Below are positions 1 through 6,592 of a DNA stretch of 42,854 bases, one piece after another. Source of the stretch: Pirellulaceae bacterium (GTDB lineage Bacteria > Planctomycetota > Planctomycetia > Pirellulales > Pirellulaceae); NCBI GenBank assembly GCA_030748485.1, contig JASMLW010000160.1, positions 1 through 42,854 of the forward strand. Direction: 5' to 3'. The first letter of the stretch is position 1. The number at the start of each line of letters is the position of its first letter. Below the pieces are notes generated by a model that worked only from the letters and a program-made list of their open reading frames with translations, did not search any database and was not told where the DNA came from. A program made the position numbers and the translations under genes.

Positions 1-2
1 CA

Positions 3-138
3 TTAGAGGGCATTTCAAAACCGATGTTTTGCCGTACGATGGCCTTCCAAGGCGCCTTCCAAGGCCGTCGTTTCCCGAGGATTTCCAAAATCGACGGCCT
101 TGGAAGGCCATCGTACAAGGTTTTGAAACCGCCTCTAG
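3..138 (-). repeat. Nested palindromic element, copy 1 (inverted orientation)
   Basis: About 136 bp built as nested inverted repeats. The outer tips are TTAG/CTAG, then TTTCAAAACC pairs with GGTTTTGAAA, then an inner stem starts GTACGATGGCCTTCC and is closed by its complement. One inner arm carries an extra block of about 11 bp relative to the copy at 24467-24590; the copy at 31459-31593 has the same block. The spacing between outer and inner arms is unequal, which gives the element a direction, and this copy runs opposite to the other two. It has no coding capacity. It resembles a MITE or REP-type element; no transposase is nearby. Confidence 0.8.
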
Positions 139-171
139 TCATTAGCCACTAGTCATTAGTCACTCACTCAG
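136..171. repeat. TAGTCATTAG-type short repeats next to element copy 1
   Basis: Degenerate short direct repeats (TAGTCATTAG, CCACTAGTCATTAG, TCACTCACTCAG) fill the space between the palindromic element and the ligase start codon. Nearly the same string lies beside the element copy near 31.6 kb, so the repeats may be a preferred target or part of the mobile unit. They displace any conventional Shine-Dalgarno sequence before the ligase ATG. Confidence 0.6.
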
Positions 172-1500
172 ATGCCCGACCTCGAAGACGGTGAATCCGC
201 TGAAGTGCAAGGGTCCGCGGCGACGCCCTATGTCATCAAGAACACGGGCGGAGTTTTTTCCTGCACTTGTCCAGCGTGGCGCAATCAGTCGCACCCGATC
301 GAACGGCGGACGTGCAAACACATCCGCAAGCTCCGCGGCGAAGACGCCGAGAAAGAGCGGCTTGGCGGCGAGCTGCCGGCGCGGGCGGCCAGCTCAACAA
401 AAGCTGGCTCCGGTCCGCCTTTGCTGCTGGCCCACGCCTGGGACAACGCTTGCGATCTGACCGACTGGTGGATGAGCGAGAAGCTGGATGGAGTCCGCGC
501 GTACTGGGATGGAAAGCAGTTTCTGTCGCGGCAGGGCAACGTATTTCACGCGCCCGATTGGTTTGTCGCCGGCCTGCCCGCCACGCCTCTGGACGGCGAA
601 CTGTGGATGGATCGAAAGAAGTTCCAAAAGACGGTGAGCGTCGTCCGCCGGCAAGACAAAGGGGATCAATGGCGCGACATCCGGTATCTCGTCTTCGACG
701 CGCCGAGTCGAGGTGAGACGTTTGAAGAGCGGATGGATTTTCTTCGCGACGCTTTCGACGGCGCGACGGCGGACTTCGCCGAAGTTCACAACCACGAACT
801 GTGCCGCAGTGAACCTCACTTGCTCGAAGAGTTGGCGCGTGTCGAATCGCTGGGCGGCGAAGGCTTGATGCTCAGGCAGCCCTCGTCCAAGTACGAGGTC
901 GGCCGGTCGTCCACGCTGCTCAAGGTCAAGACGTTCCACGACGCGGAGGCCGTCGTGATCGACCACCAGGCGGGCCGCGGGAAACACAAAGGGAAGCTCG
1001 GATCGTTGCTAGTCAAGTTGTCTGACGGGACGGAGTTTTCGGTCGGCACAGGTTTTTCAGACGCCCAGCGAGCGGCGCCACCGACCGTCGGATCGTCGAT
1101 CACCTTTCGCTACCAGGAATTGTCCGACGGTGGCGTGCCCCGCTTTCCGTCATTCGTCGGCGTCCGCGAGATGGCTGATTCCCCAGTTCTGCCAGCCGCC
1201 AAACCGCAATCGACGCCAGCGAACAGAATATCCGTCCCGACTGAATCCGCCGAAAACTCGTCGGACGAACAGCCTGCGGAAACCGCCGCCGATTTGACGC
1301 GTTACTTCGAATTCAGCGACGCCAAGTCTCACAAATTCTGGGAAATCTCGCGGCGTGGGAACGACGTCACCGTGCGCTACGGTCGTATTGGAACAAACGG
1401 ACAGACGCGCACCAAATCGTTCACAGATGAGGCGAAGGCGACCGCGCACCTGGAAAAACTGGTCGGTGAAAAGACCGGCAAAGGGTACGAGGAAGCGTAG
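172..1500 (+). CDS. ATP-dependent DNA ligase with N-terminal SWIM zinc finger and C-terminal WGR domain
   Basis: Predicted 442-aa ligase that would seal nicks through an enzyme-AMP intermediate. Residues 31-50 form a SWIM-type zinc finger (C31, C33, C48, H50). The nucleotidyltransferase motif EKLDGVRAYW puts the adenylated lysine at K104; later motifs include LDGELW, EGLMLR and LLKVK, followed by an OB-fold-like region (about 255-335). After a low-complexity linker, residues about 376-442 resemble a WGR domain (VRYGRIGTNGQ), a nucleic-acid-binding module known from PARPs. The ligase core is small, as in repair ligases. The ATG at 172 follows short repeats with no good ribosome site, so the start is moderately secure. 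No Ku or LigD partner is visible nearby. Confidence 0.9.
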   Translation: MPDLEDGESAEVQGSAATPYVIKNTGGVFSCTCPAWRNQSHPIERRTCKHIRKLRGEDAEKERLGGELPARAASSTKAGSGPPLLLAHAWDNACDLTDWWMSEKLDGVRAYWDGKQFLSRQGNVFHAPDWFVAGLPATPLDGELWMDRKKFQKTVSVVRRQDKGDQWRDIRYLVFDAPSRGETFEERMDFLRDAFDGATADFAEVHNHELCRSEPHLLEELARVESLGGEGLMLRQPSSKYEVGRSSTLLKVKTFHDAEAVVIDHQAGRGKHKGKLGSLLVKLSDGTEFSVGTGFSDAQRAAPPTVGSSITFRYQELSDGGVPRFPSFVGVREMADSPVLPAAKPQSTPANRISVPTESAENSSDEQPAETAADLTRYFEFSDAKSHKFWEISRRGNDVTVRYGRIGTNGQTRTKSFTDEAKATAHLEKLVGEKTGKGYEEA

Positions 1501-1889
1501 TGGTTGTGTGGTCCTTCAGCCACGAAGAGCTGTTGTTCATTTACTTCAGCAGACATCGTTGCGGGCCGGCGAGACTGACGATCTCCGGAGATCATCTGGA
1601 GACGATTTGGACGATCGTCCGAGATAGTACAGAGCCACCGGGCACCGAGCGATCGGAGCGAGCCCCCTCTTTTGGGGATCTTGTTCGCGCGGAAAGCGAA
1701 AACATCTCCTTTTTTCGTTGAACGCACTTTTTCTGTGGTGTACGATGGCGGAGCGCCTCGGAAGAAAAATATGTCATCCCGGCTGTCGTTGCCGAGGGAC
1801 TTAACCCGTTTCTCGCCCGGCTGCATTTCTTCCGACAGCGAGATGCGTTGTTTTTATTTCTTTTCTTCCCTATTTAATGGTTCATTGGT
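1501..1889. other. Gene-free spacer between ligase and DUF1559 gene
   Basis: No convincing coding sequence in either strand. It holds a perfect 14-bp palindrome GATCTCCGGAGATC at 1580-1593, a GTACGATGG match at 1740-1748 followed by CGCCTCGGAAG that resembles a decayed piece of the palindromic element family, and a T-rich stretch just before the DUF1559 start that could hold its promoter. Confidence 0.5.
1848..1878 (+). promoter_or_regulatory. Possible promoter of the DUF1559 gene
   Basis: TTGTTT at 1848-1853 and an AT-rich box TATTTAAT at 1871-1878, spaced 17-19 bp, in an unusually T-rich stretch of an otherwise GC-rich spacer. It would place transcription start only a few bases before the ATG at 1890, which also lacks a clear Shine-Dalgarno. 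This is a weak pattern match only. Confidence 0.2.
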
Positions 1890-2969
1890 ATGACGAAGCA
1901 CACGGCGTCCAGAAGGCGGGGTTTCACCCTCGTCGAACTGCTGGTGGTCATCGCGATCATCGGTATCTTGGTAGCTCTCTTGCTACCCGCGATTCAGGCG
2001 GCCCGCGAGGCTGCGAGACGGATGAGTTGTGGTAACAACATGAAGCAGATCGGTTTGGCTCTGCATCAGTACCACACAGCGATGAATCGTTTTCCGCCCG
2101 AAACGATTTGGAATCGTTTCACGCCAAACTCGGCGTCGATCGACCGACGGAACTACAGCTGGTTGTGCTTGATCCTGCCCTTCATCGAAGGCGATCAAAT
2201 CCACAACTCGATTGATTTCCGTATCCCCTTCTGGGGTCAGCTCGATCAGAACCAAGCATCGTTGATGGCTCAATCTTTGCCGGTCTACTTCTGCCCGAGC
2301 GAAGATGAGTACACCCAAAAGGCTCCTCATGGAGTGGGGGTGACAACGTACGCTGGAGCTGAGGGTTGGGACTGGTGGAACCGCGATGGTGAATGGTACG
2401 CAGGTGTGTTTACTCTGCTGAAATCGCATCGTATCCGCGACATCAAGGACGGTACTTCGAACACGGTGATGGTTGGCGAAGTCGGCTCGCGGTCGACCTA
2501 CAGCTGCCGTCCCAACTTGAGCTGGCGTGAACGCGTCACCAGTGGCAATGGCTGCCGCCGTTATCAAAGTGTCGGCGTCTTCCGCAGCGCTTTAATCTCG
2601 ATTGGCGTCCACCCCACGATCGCGCGTAACACGACGCGCAAGGGCGGCATCGGCCCGTTGTACTTCCCCGATGGAGCCGTCGTTAATCGATGGTGGGGTA
2701 ACTACGCGCGACCGTACGCCTACAAGCCGACCTATGTTTCGCACTACGGCGTGAACAGCACCGGTTGGCCCGGTGCTTCCAGCTCGCATCCCACGGGCGC
2801 CTTGTTTGTCGTCGCTGACGGCTCAGTGAAGTTCATCAACGAAGGCATCGAAATGGGCGGTCGCGGTGGTCGTTGGCGTGATGCAGCCGGCCGTTGGGGT
2901 AACATCTGGCAAGCGGTCAACACCGTTTCCGGTCACCCACAGGAAGCGACGTTTGCGTCGATTGATTAA
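1890..2969 (+). CDS. DUF1559 domain protein with prepilin-type N-terminal cleavage/methylation signal
   Basis: 359-aa protein with a type IV pilin/pseudopilin leader: a short basic N-terminus, the processing site G-FTLVELLVVIAII and a long hydrophobic helix, continuing into LLPAIQAAREAARR, which is typical of the DUF1559 family expanded in planctomycetes. The C-terminal H-x9-DG signature is present (H then nine residues then DG, near residue 310-320). These proteins are presumably processed by a prepilin peptidase and anchored in or passed through the inner membrane; their exact role is not established. The gene for a small lipoprotein follows after 23 bp and the two probably share a transcript ending at 3254-3293. 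Confidence 0.93.
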   Translation: MTKHTASRRRGFTLVELLVVIAIIGILVALLLPAIQAAREAARRMSCGNNMKQIGLALHQYHTAMNRFPPETIWNRFTPNSASIDRRNYSWLCLILPFIEGDQIHNSIDFRIPFWGQLDQNQASLMAQSLPVYFCPSEDEYTQKAPHGVGVTTYAGAEGWDWWNRDGEWYAGVFTLLKSHRIRDIKDGTSNTVMVGEVGSRSTYSCRPNLSWRERVTSGNGCRRYQSVGVFRSALISIGVHPTIARNTTRKGGIGPLYFPDGAVVNRWWGNYARPYAYKPTYVSHYGVNSTGWPGASSSHPTGALFVVADGSVKFINEGIEMGGRGGRWRDAAGRWGNIWQAVNTVSGHPQEATFASID

Positions 2970-2992
2970 AAGGACTTGAGGAAAGAAGACCA

Positions 2993-3202
2993 ATGAAGAA
3001 ATCGTTTGTCCTTTGGATTGCAGTTTGCCTGATGTCTTTCGTCACGCTCGGTTGCGGGACCAAAGAGGGAACAACCAAACCCGACGCTGAACCCGGCGCC
3101 GAGCCGGGAATGGAAGCGGGTATGGATCCCGATAATCCCGATGCTGCTGGTGGCGGTGAGGGCGACGCTGGCGGAGACGCCGGCGCCGATCCTGGCAACT
3201 AG
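2993..3202 (+). CDS. Small acidic Pro/Gly-rich lipoprotein
   Basis: 69 aa. A signal peptide with a lipobox (VTLGC, cysteine at residue 21) is followed by a low-complexity acidic tail with repeats of the form EPGAEPGMEAGMDP and then Gly/Asp/Ala-rich sequence. It lies 23 bp downstream of the DUF1559 gene, with a GAGGAAAGAAG ribosome site before the ATG, so it is probably cotranscribed. The mature part has no recognisable fold; it looks like a disordered, negatively charged, membrane-tethered peptide. Function unknown. Co-occurrence with DUF1559 genes suggests a role near the same envelope structure, which is inference. Confidence 0.75.
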   Translation: MKKSFVLWIAVCLMSFVTLGCGTKEGTTKPDAEPGAEPGMEAGMDPDNPDAAGGGEGDAGGDAGADPGN

Positions 3203-3253
3203 TAGTCGATTTGAAGGCCGTCGTCTTTTTGGTCGCCTTCAGTCTTAACAGCC

Positions 3254-3293
3254 AAACCGCACCGCTGAGTTTACTCGGCGGTGCGGTTTTTTT
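3254..3293 (+). terminator. Rho-independent terminator
   Basis: A 12-bp GC-rich stem (AAACCGCACCGC with GCGGTGCGGTTT), a short loop and a run of seven T. It ends the DUF1559-lipoprotein transcript. Because the opposite strand also ends in A/T-rich sequence and the next gene is convergent, it may act in both directions. Confidence 0.9.
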
Positions 3294-3322
3294 GCGCCAA
3301 GTCATGAGCCCCATTGAGGGAC

Positions 3323-4174
3323 CTAGGCGGCTCGACCAAAGGCGCGCCACGACGCGGCTCTTCCACGCCGCGCCAACCCATTGATCAGCTCGCTGTAGTT
3401 GTCCATGCGATGGTCGTCCAAACCGACATCGCCATGGCGGACGACATCCAGAATACGGCCCGTCCAGCGCGACAGAAAGTCGCGCCACCACTGAATGTCC
3501 TCGACAAGCCGCCCGTCTTCCGTGAAGCAGAGGAACGTCGCCGTGTGGCTATAACCCAGCGATCGCGGCGGCATGCGAGTTACCAGGTCGTTGTCGTTGA
3601 CGACGCGGAACGCGGTCGTCTTCATGGCGAAGTTGAAATTGCGAGCGAACGTCGCGTCGCCAACTCGCGGTTGTCCAAAGGTGTAGAGACCGGCGAGCGG
3701 CCGATCCGCGTCGAGCCAGCGAGCGGCCGCCAGCACGGCCAAGGCTCCACCCAGGCTGTGTCCCGTAATCCACAGAGGCTTGTCCTTCGCCAAACCCGCC
3801 ACAGCATCGTCAATCGTTCGCCAAACGTGACTGAGCGCGTCGTAAAACCCCTCGTGAACTCGCCCCCCCAACGGGCCGTCGACCAGATTCAGATCGGCGT
3901 CGGTCACCCAATCCGCTAGCGAGTTGGACTCCGTTCCCCGAAACGCCAAGACAGCCGCATGCTCGCCGGCGGCGACAAAGCCCTGCGTATCGCGGACGTC
4001 AAAGCAGACCGACGAGATGTCATCGCGGCCGAGTCTTTCGGCAACCAGCTCAGACGATTCGTAGGCCAGTTGAGCCGCCCCTGCTAGCTGTTGAGCATTA
4101 ACGGGGCAGAACGTCCGCTTCGCGCGAAGTTGTTGAATGTCAAAAGTCATCTCAAAAGTCATCTCAAAAGTCAT
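3323..4174 (-). CDS. Class 3 lipase family protein
   Basis: About 283 aa, alpha/beta hydrolase of the fungal-type (class 3) lipase family. The nucleophile elbow is GHSLGG with Ser140; the likely acid is in NDNDLVTRMPP and the histidine in DHRMDNY near the C-terminus, completing a Ser-Asp-His triad. VLAFRGTES is the usual oxyanion-side strand. No signal peptide is seen, so it is probably cytosolic. The start at 4174 is preferred because GGAG lies 7 bp upstream; a TTG at 4195 is a weaker alternative. The N-terminus reads MTFEMTFEMTFD because a 12-bp unit is repeated three times, giving three in-frame ATGs. It lies 67 bp downstream of the NYN gene on the same strand. Confidence 0.85.
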   Translation of the reverse strand: MTFEMTFEMTFDIQQLRAKRTFCPVNAQQLAGAAQLAYESSELVAERLGRDDISSVCFDVRDTQGFVAAGEHAAVLAFRGTESNSLADWVTDADLNLVDGPLGGRVHEGFYDALSHVWRTIDDAVAGLAKDKPLWITGHSLGGALAVLAAARWLDADRPLAGLYTFGQPRVGDATFARNFNFAMKTTAFRVVNDNDLVTRMPPRSLGYSHTATFLCFTEDGRLVEDIQWWRDFLSRWTGRILDVVRHGDVGLDDHRMDNYSELINGLARRGRAASWRAFGRAA

Positions 4175-4175
4175 C
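4140..4175. repeat. Three 12-bp tandem repeats over the lipase start codon
   Basis: TCAAAAGTCATC occurs three times in perfect tandem (4140-4151, 4152-4163, 4164-4175). On the coding strand each unit contains an ATG in the same frame, so the lipase has three candidate start codons at 4174, 4162 and 4150. The unit length is a multiple of three, so slippage would change the N-terminus without a frameshift. Confidence 0.9.
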
Positions 4176-4241
4176 GCGGGGCTCCCGATTTGCAATCTTT
4201 ATCGGCAACCCGCGCCGCCGGCTCGCAGCGCATTTCCAAGT

Positions 4242-4835
4242 TCAGTCGTCGTCCTCGTCAACTAGGTTATCTGCGTAGCCGGGAGGAAACAGTTGGTCGT
4301 CGGGCTGCTCGTTGGGCTGCTCATCTGGGTGGACTCGGAAAACATCTAGCCAATGTTGCACGTCGTCCTTTGACAGCGAACCTTGGTGGGGTTTGGCCTC
4401 GTCGCTCGCCGCCTCGTCGCTTGCTGGCCTGTCGGAGCCGCCGTGCAGCTGGCGGCGGCACCAATCGTCGCTGTCGATGGCGTGCGCCTTGCGGCGCCGC
4501 GCGGCTCGTTGAATCTGGTGATCACTGGAGACGACCGTCAAACTGCGCGGCGCTGAATTCTTCTCAATCAGCTGGCAGATCATCTCGTCCGCGTCGCGAT
4601 AACCGCGAGCGAAGCAGAATCGCAAACCGCGATGGCTCCCCTCGGTGGGCAAACCGGGCGGAGCATCATTGGCGTCGAAAACGACTGTCGTTTGGCTGAT
4701 CTGCGCCGGATCGATCGTCTCGGCCAGAAAATCGAGCAACGCCAAGCGAGCTCGTTCGAACGTGGCCGGCCCTTTGTCTGACGGCAGCACGCCAGAAGCG
4801 TGCAACAAGTTGTAGCCGTCGATGAGCAGCGCCAT
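4242..4835 (-). CDS. NYN domain protein, YacP/Rae1-like RNA endonuclease
   Basis: 197 aa. Residues 1-130 match the NYN (PIN-like) nuclease fold of the YacP/Rae1 family: LLIDGYNLLH at the N-terminus supplies the first acidic residue, VVFDANDAP the second, DADEMICQLIE the third and VVSSDHQIQRAA the fourth, so the metal-binding acidic set looks intact. In Bacillus subtilis the family member Rae1 cuts mRNA on the ribosome. The last 60 residues are acidic and low in complexity (DEAASDEAK, QPNEQPDDQ) and are probably a disordered tail. The gene starts opposite the Gfo/Idh gene, with the inverted repeat of 5010-5172 in the shared upstream region. Confidence 0.85.
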   Translation of the reverse strand: MALLIDGYNLLHASGVLPSDKGPATFERARLALLDFLAETIDPAQISQTTVVFDANDAPPGLPTEGSHRGLRFCFARGYRDADEMICQLIEKNSAPRSLTVVSSDHQIQRAARRRKAHAIDSDDWCRRQLHGGSDRPASDEAASDEAKPHQGSLSKDDVQHWLDVFRVHPDEQPNEQPDDQLFPPGYADNLVDEDDD

Positions 4836-5009
4836 GAGCCTACTCGCAGTGGGAATGGAATTCGACTGGATTCTACGGCGAACTCACCGCCAGTGGCAGT
4901 GCCACACACAAAGCGGAGCTCGAGATCGGCCGCCGCGCCCTCACAAGGGAAATGTCGGAACTGCGTGGGCATGTTCGGAGCGACGATTGAATTGACGGCG
5001 CGGTCGAAT

Positions 5010-5172
5010 GTACGATGGCTTCGGAAGGCGCCTTCCGAGTCCTGTCGAGAGCAGGCTAGACCGAGATCCACCTTCCGATTCGCGCTCATTGTCGAATCAA
5101 GATTTCGCACTGAAGTAAGTGGAACCTCAACTCTCGACGGCCTCGGAAGGCGCCTCGGAAGGCCATCGTACG
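5010..5172. repeat. Long inverted repeat related to the palindromic element (core only)
   Basis: Arms beginning GTACGATGGCTTCGGAAGG (from 5010) and ending CGGAAGGCCATCGTACG (to 5172) are complementary at the ends and enclose about 100 bp. The GTACGATGG tips are shared with the three full elements, but the outer TTTCAAAACC arms and CTAG tips are absent and the inner arm uses CGGAAGG instead of CCAAGG. It occupies the region between the divergent NYN and Gfo/Idh genes, so it may affect their promoters or mRNA leaders. There is no ORF inside. Confidence 0.7.
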
Positions 5173-5202
5173 TATCTCCAACGAGGACTTGAGAGCACAT
5201 TC

Positions 5203-6246
5203 ATGACATCAGCATCCGTTCGTTGGGGCATCATGGGCACGGCGCGGATCGCCGCGAAACTGGCGACGGCGATTCACGCGGCGGAGGGAGCTCAGCTGGC
5301 GGCGGTCGCCAGCCGGGACTTGGCTCGCGCTGAGCAGTGGACCAACCAGCATCGAGCCGGCGCGGCGCTGGGCGACTATCGAGCTCTGCTGTCCGACGAC
5401 ACGATTGATGCGATCTACATTCCGTTGCCGCCATCGATGCACGCTGAGTGGACGATTCGTTGCGCGGAGCACGGCAAGCACGTGCTCTGCGAGAAGCCGC
5501 TCGGCGTTTCGTCACGTGAGGCCGAGGAAATGGCGGCGGCTTGCGCGGCCAACGATGTGCAGCTGATGGACGCGACGATGTGGGTTCACCATCCCCGCAC
5601 GGCGGCGATGAGCGCCAGCCTGGCGGAGCTTGGCAAGCTGCGTCGCGCCACTTCAGCGTTCGGCCTGAACCTCGACTCGTACCTGAAGTTCAAACCGTCT
5701 CATCTGGCGATTGCGGAGTCAAATCTGCAGCGAGCGGTCGCCCACGAACTGCGACTCAACCGGTCCCTCGGCGGCGGCGCGCTGCTGGACCTCGGTTGGT
5801 ACTGTGTTCGGGCGACGATGTTCGCCTTCCCCGGCCTCCCGCAGCGCGTCTTCGCAACGCGTCGGCTGCGCGGCGATGTCGACTTCAACCTGAGCGCCCT
5901 GCTGTGGTACTCGGACGACCGCATCGCCTCATTCGACTGCGGATACGATTTGAGCCAACGCAAGTGGTTTGAGGTCGTCGGCGAGAGCGGCTCGTTGGTC
6001 TGCGACGACTTCGTCAATCCGTGGGAGGGCAAAGCGACGCGTTACTGGATACACGGCGAAGCCGGCAGCGTCAGGGAGCAGCCGTGTGAATCGGCGGAGC
6101 AAGAAGTCTTGATGGTCGAGGAGTTCTGCCGCTTGGTCACCGCCGGCGAACGCGACGAAAGGTGGCCTCGAGCTGCCGTTATCAATCAGACGATCTGTGA
6201 AGCGATCGACCAATCGGCCCAAACGGAGTCGATCGTCGAGATATGA
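5203..6246 (+). CDS. Gfo/Idh/MocA family NAD(P)-dependent oxidoreductase
   Basis: 347 aa. The N-terminal Rossmann fold is opened by VRWGIMGTARIAAKLA, and the conserved lysine is in CEKPLG (about residue 93), which in this family takes part in catalysis. The C-terminal half (about 130-330) is the usual alpha/beta substrate domain, with GGGALLDLGWYCV as the region that normally holds the dimer and active-site contacts. Members oxidise or reduce sugars and related polyols; the substrate cannot be read from sequence. The ATG at 5203 is preferred over one at 5119, since the longer form would be encoded by the inverted repeat and adds a non-conserved leader. It is divergent from the NYN gene. Confidence 0.9.
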   Translation: MTSASVRWGIMGTARIAAKLATAIHAAEGAQLAAVASRDLARAEQWTNQHRAGAALGDYRALLSDDTIDAIYIPLPPSMHAEWTIRCAEHGKHVLCEKPLGVSSREAEEMAAACAANDVQLMDATMWVHHPRTAAMSASLAELGKLRRATSAFGLNLDSYLKFKPSHLAIAESNLQRAVAHELRLNRSLGGGALLDLGWYCVRATMFAFPGLPQRVFATRRLRGDVDFNLSALLWYSDDRIASFDCGYDLSQRKWFEVVGESGSLVCDDFVNPWEGKATRYWIHGEAGSVREQPCESAEQEVLMVEEFCRLVTAGERDERWPRAAVINQTICEAIDQSAQTESIVEI

Positions 6247-6268
6247 TCAATGGAACGCTGATGGTCGC

Positions 6269-6285
6269 GACTTCGTCGCGAAGTC
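6269..6285 (+). terminator. Hairpin after the oxidoreductase gene
   Basis: A perfect 7-bp stem with a 3-base loop (GACTTCG-TCG-CGAAGTC) starts 23 bp after the stop codon. There is no T-run, so it may only protect the 3' end or support factor-dependent termination. Confidence 0.35.
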
Positions 6286-6412
6286 CCCCGGCAGGCGGGA
6301 CCTACTGCGCCGTGGTATGGTTTAAACTGTTGTCCTGCCCGCAGCAGCTGTTCCTCCACCGTCTTGGACCGCGGTCGATGATCAGCGCATTCCCTCAACC
6401 CCGCCACCCTCC

Positions 6413-6553
6413 ATGCAGGTGCGCTGCATCCAATGCAATCACCCGATCGAGGTTCCGCCCGACGTCGAGTTGGAGCGGATTGTCTGCGATTCTTGCAATT
6501 CAACGTTCAACCTGATCACCGGGAAAACGGACGACGCTCGCGGCGCGGGATGA
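6413..6553 (+). CDS. 46-aa zinc-ribbon mini-protein or kinase N-terminal remnant
   Basis: The ORF reads MQVRCIQCNHPIEVPP then VCDSCNSTFNLI, giving two CxxC knuckles (C5/C8 and C25/C28) and so a complete zinc ribbon, then stops after a short charged tail. Planctomycetal serine/threonine kinases commonly begin with a very similar ribbon (RCPHCHNPIE and CPSCGS type), but no kinase domain follows; the next gene is on the opposite strand 40 bp on. It is either a genuine stand-alone ribbon or the remnant of a kinase whose body was deleted. No strong ribosome site is seen. This assignment rests on pattern recognition alone. Confidence 0.55.
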   Translation: MQVRCIQCNHPIEVPPDVELERIVCDSCNSTFNLITGKTDDARGAG

Positions 6554-6592
6554 ACGCGTCGAGTCTGCAGGCGCGGGCGACGTGTTCTTACG

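Noticed and set aside
1580..1593. Palindrome GATCTCCGGAGATC as a regulator binding site
   Set aside because: A single 14-bp palindrome without a linked promoter or second copy in the window is not enough evidence.
1740..1764. GTACGATGG plus CGCCTCGGAAG in the spacer before the DUF1559 gene, as a fifth palindromic element copy
   Set aside because: Only the tip and a short inner piece match; there is no second arm. It may be a decayed copy but cannot be shown from this sequence.
5119..5202. Earlier start for the Gfo/Idh oxidoreductase
   Set aside because: It would be encoded by the inverted repeat and adds residues before the conserved Rossmann start; the ATG at 5203 fits better.
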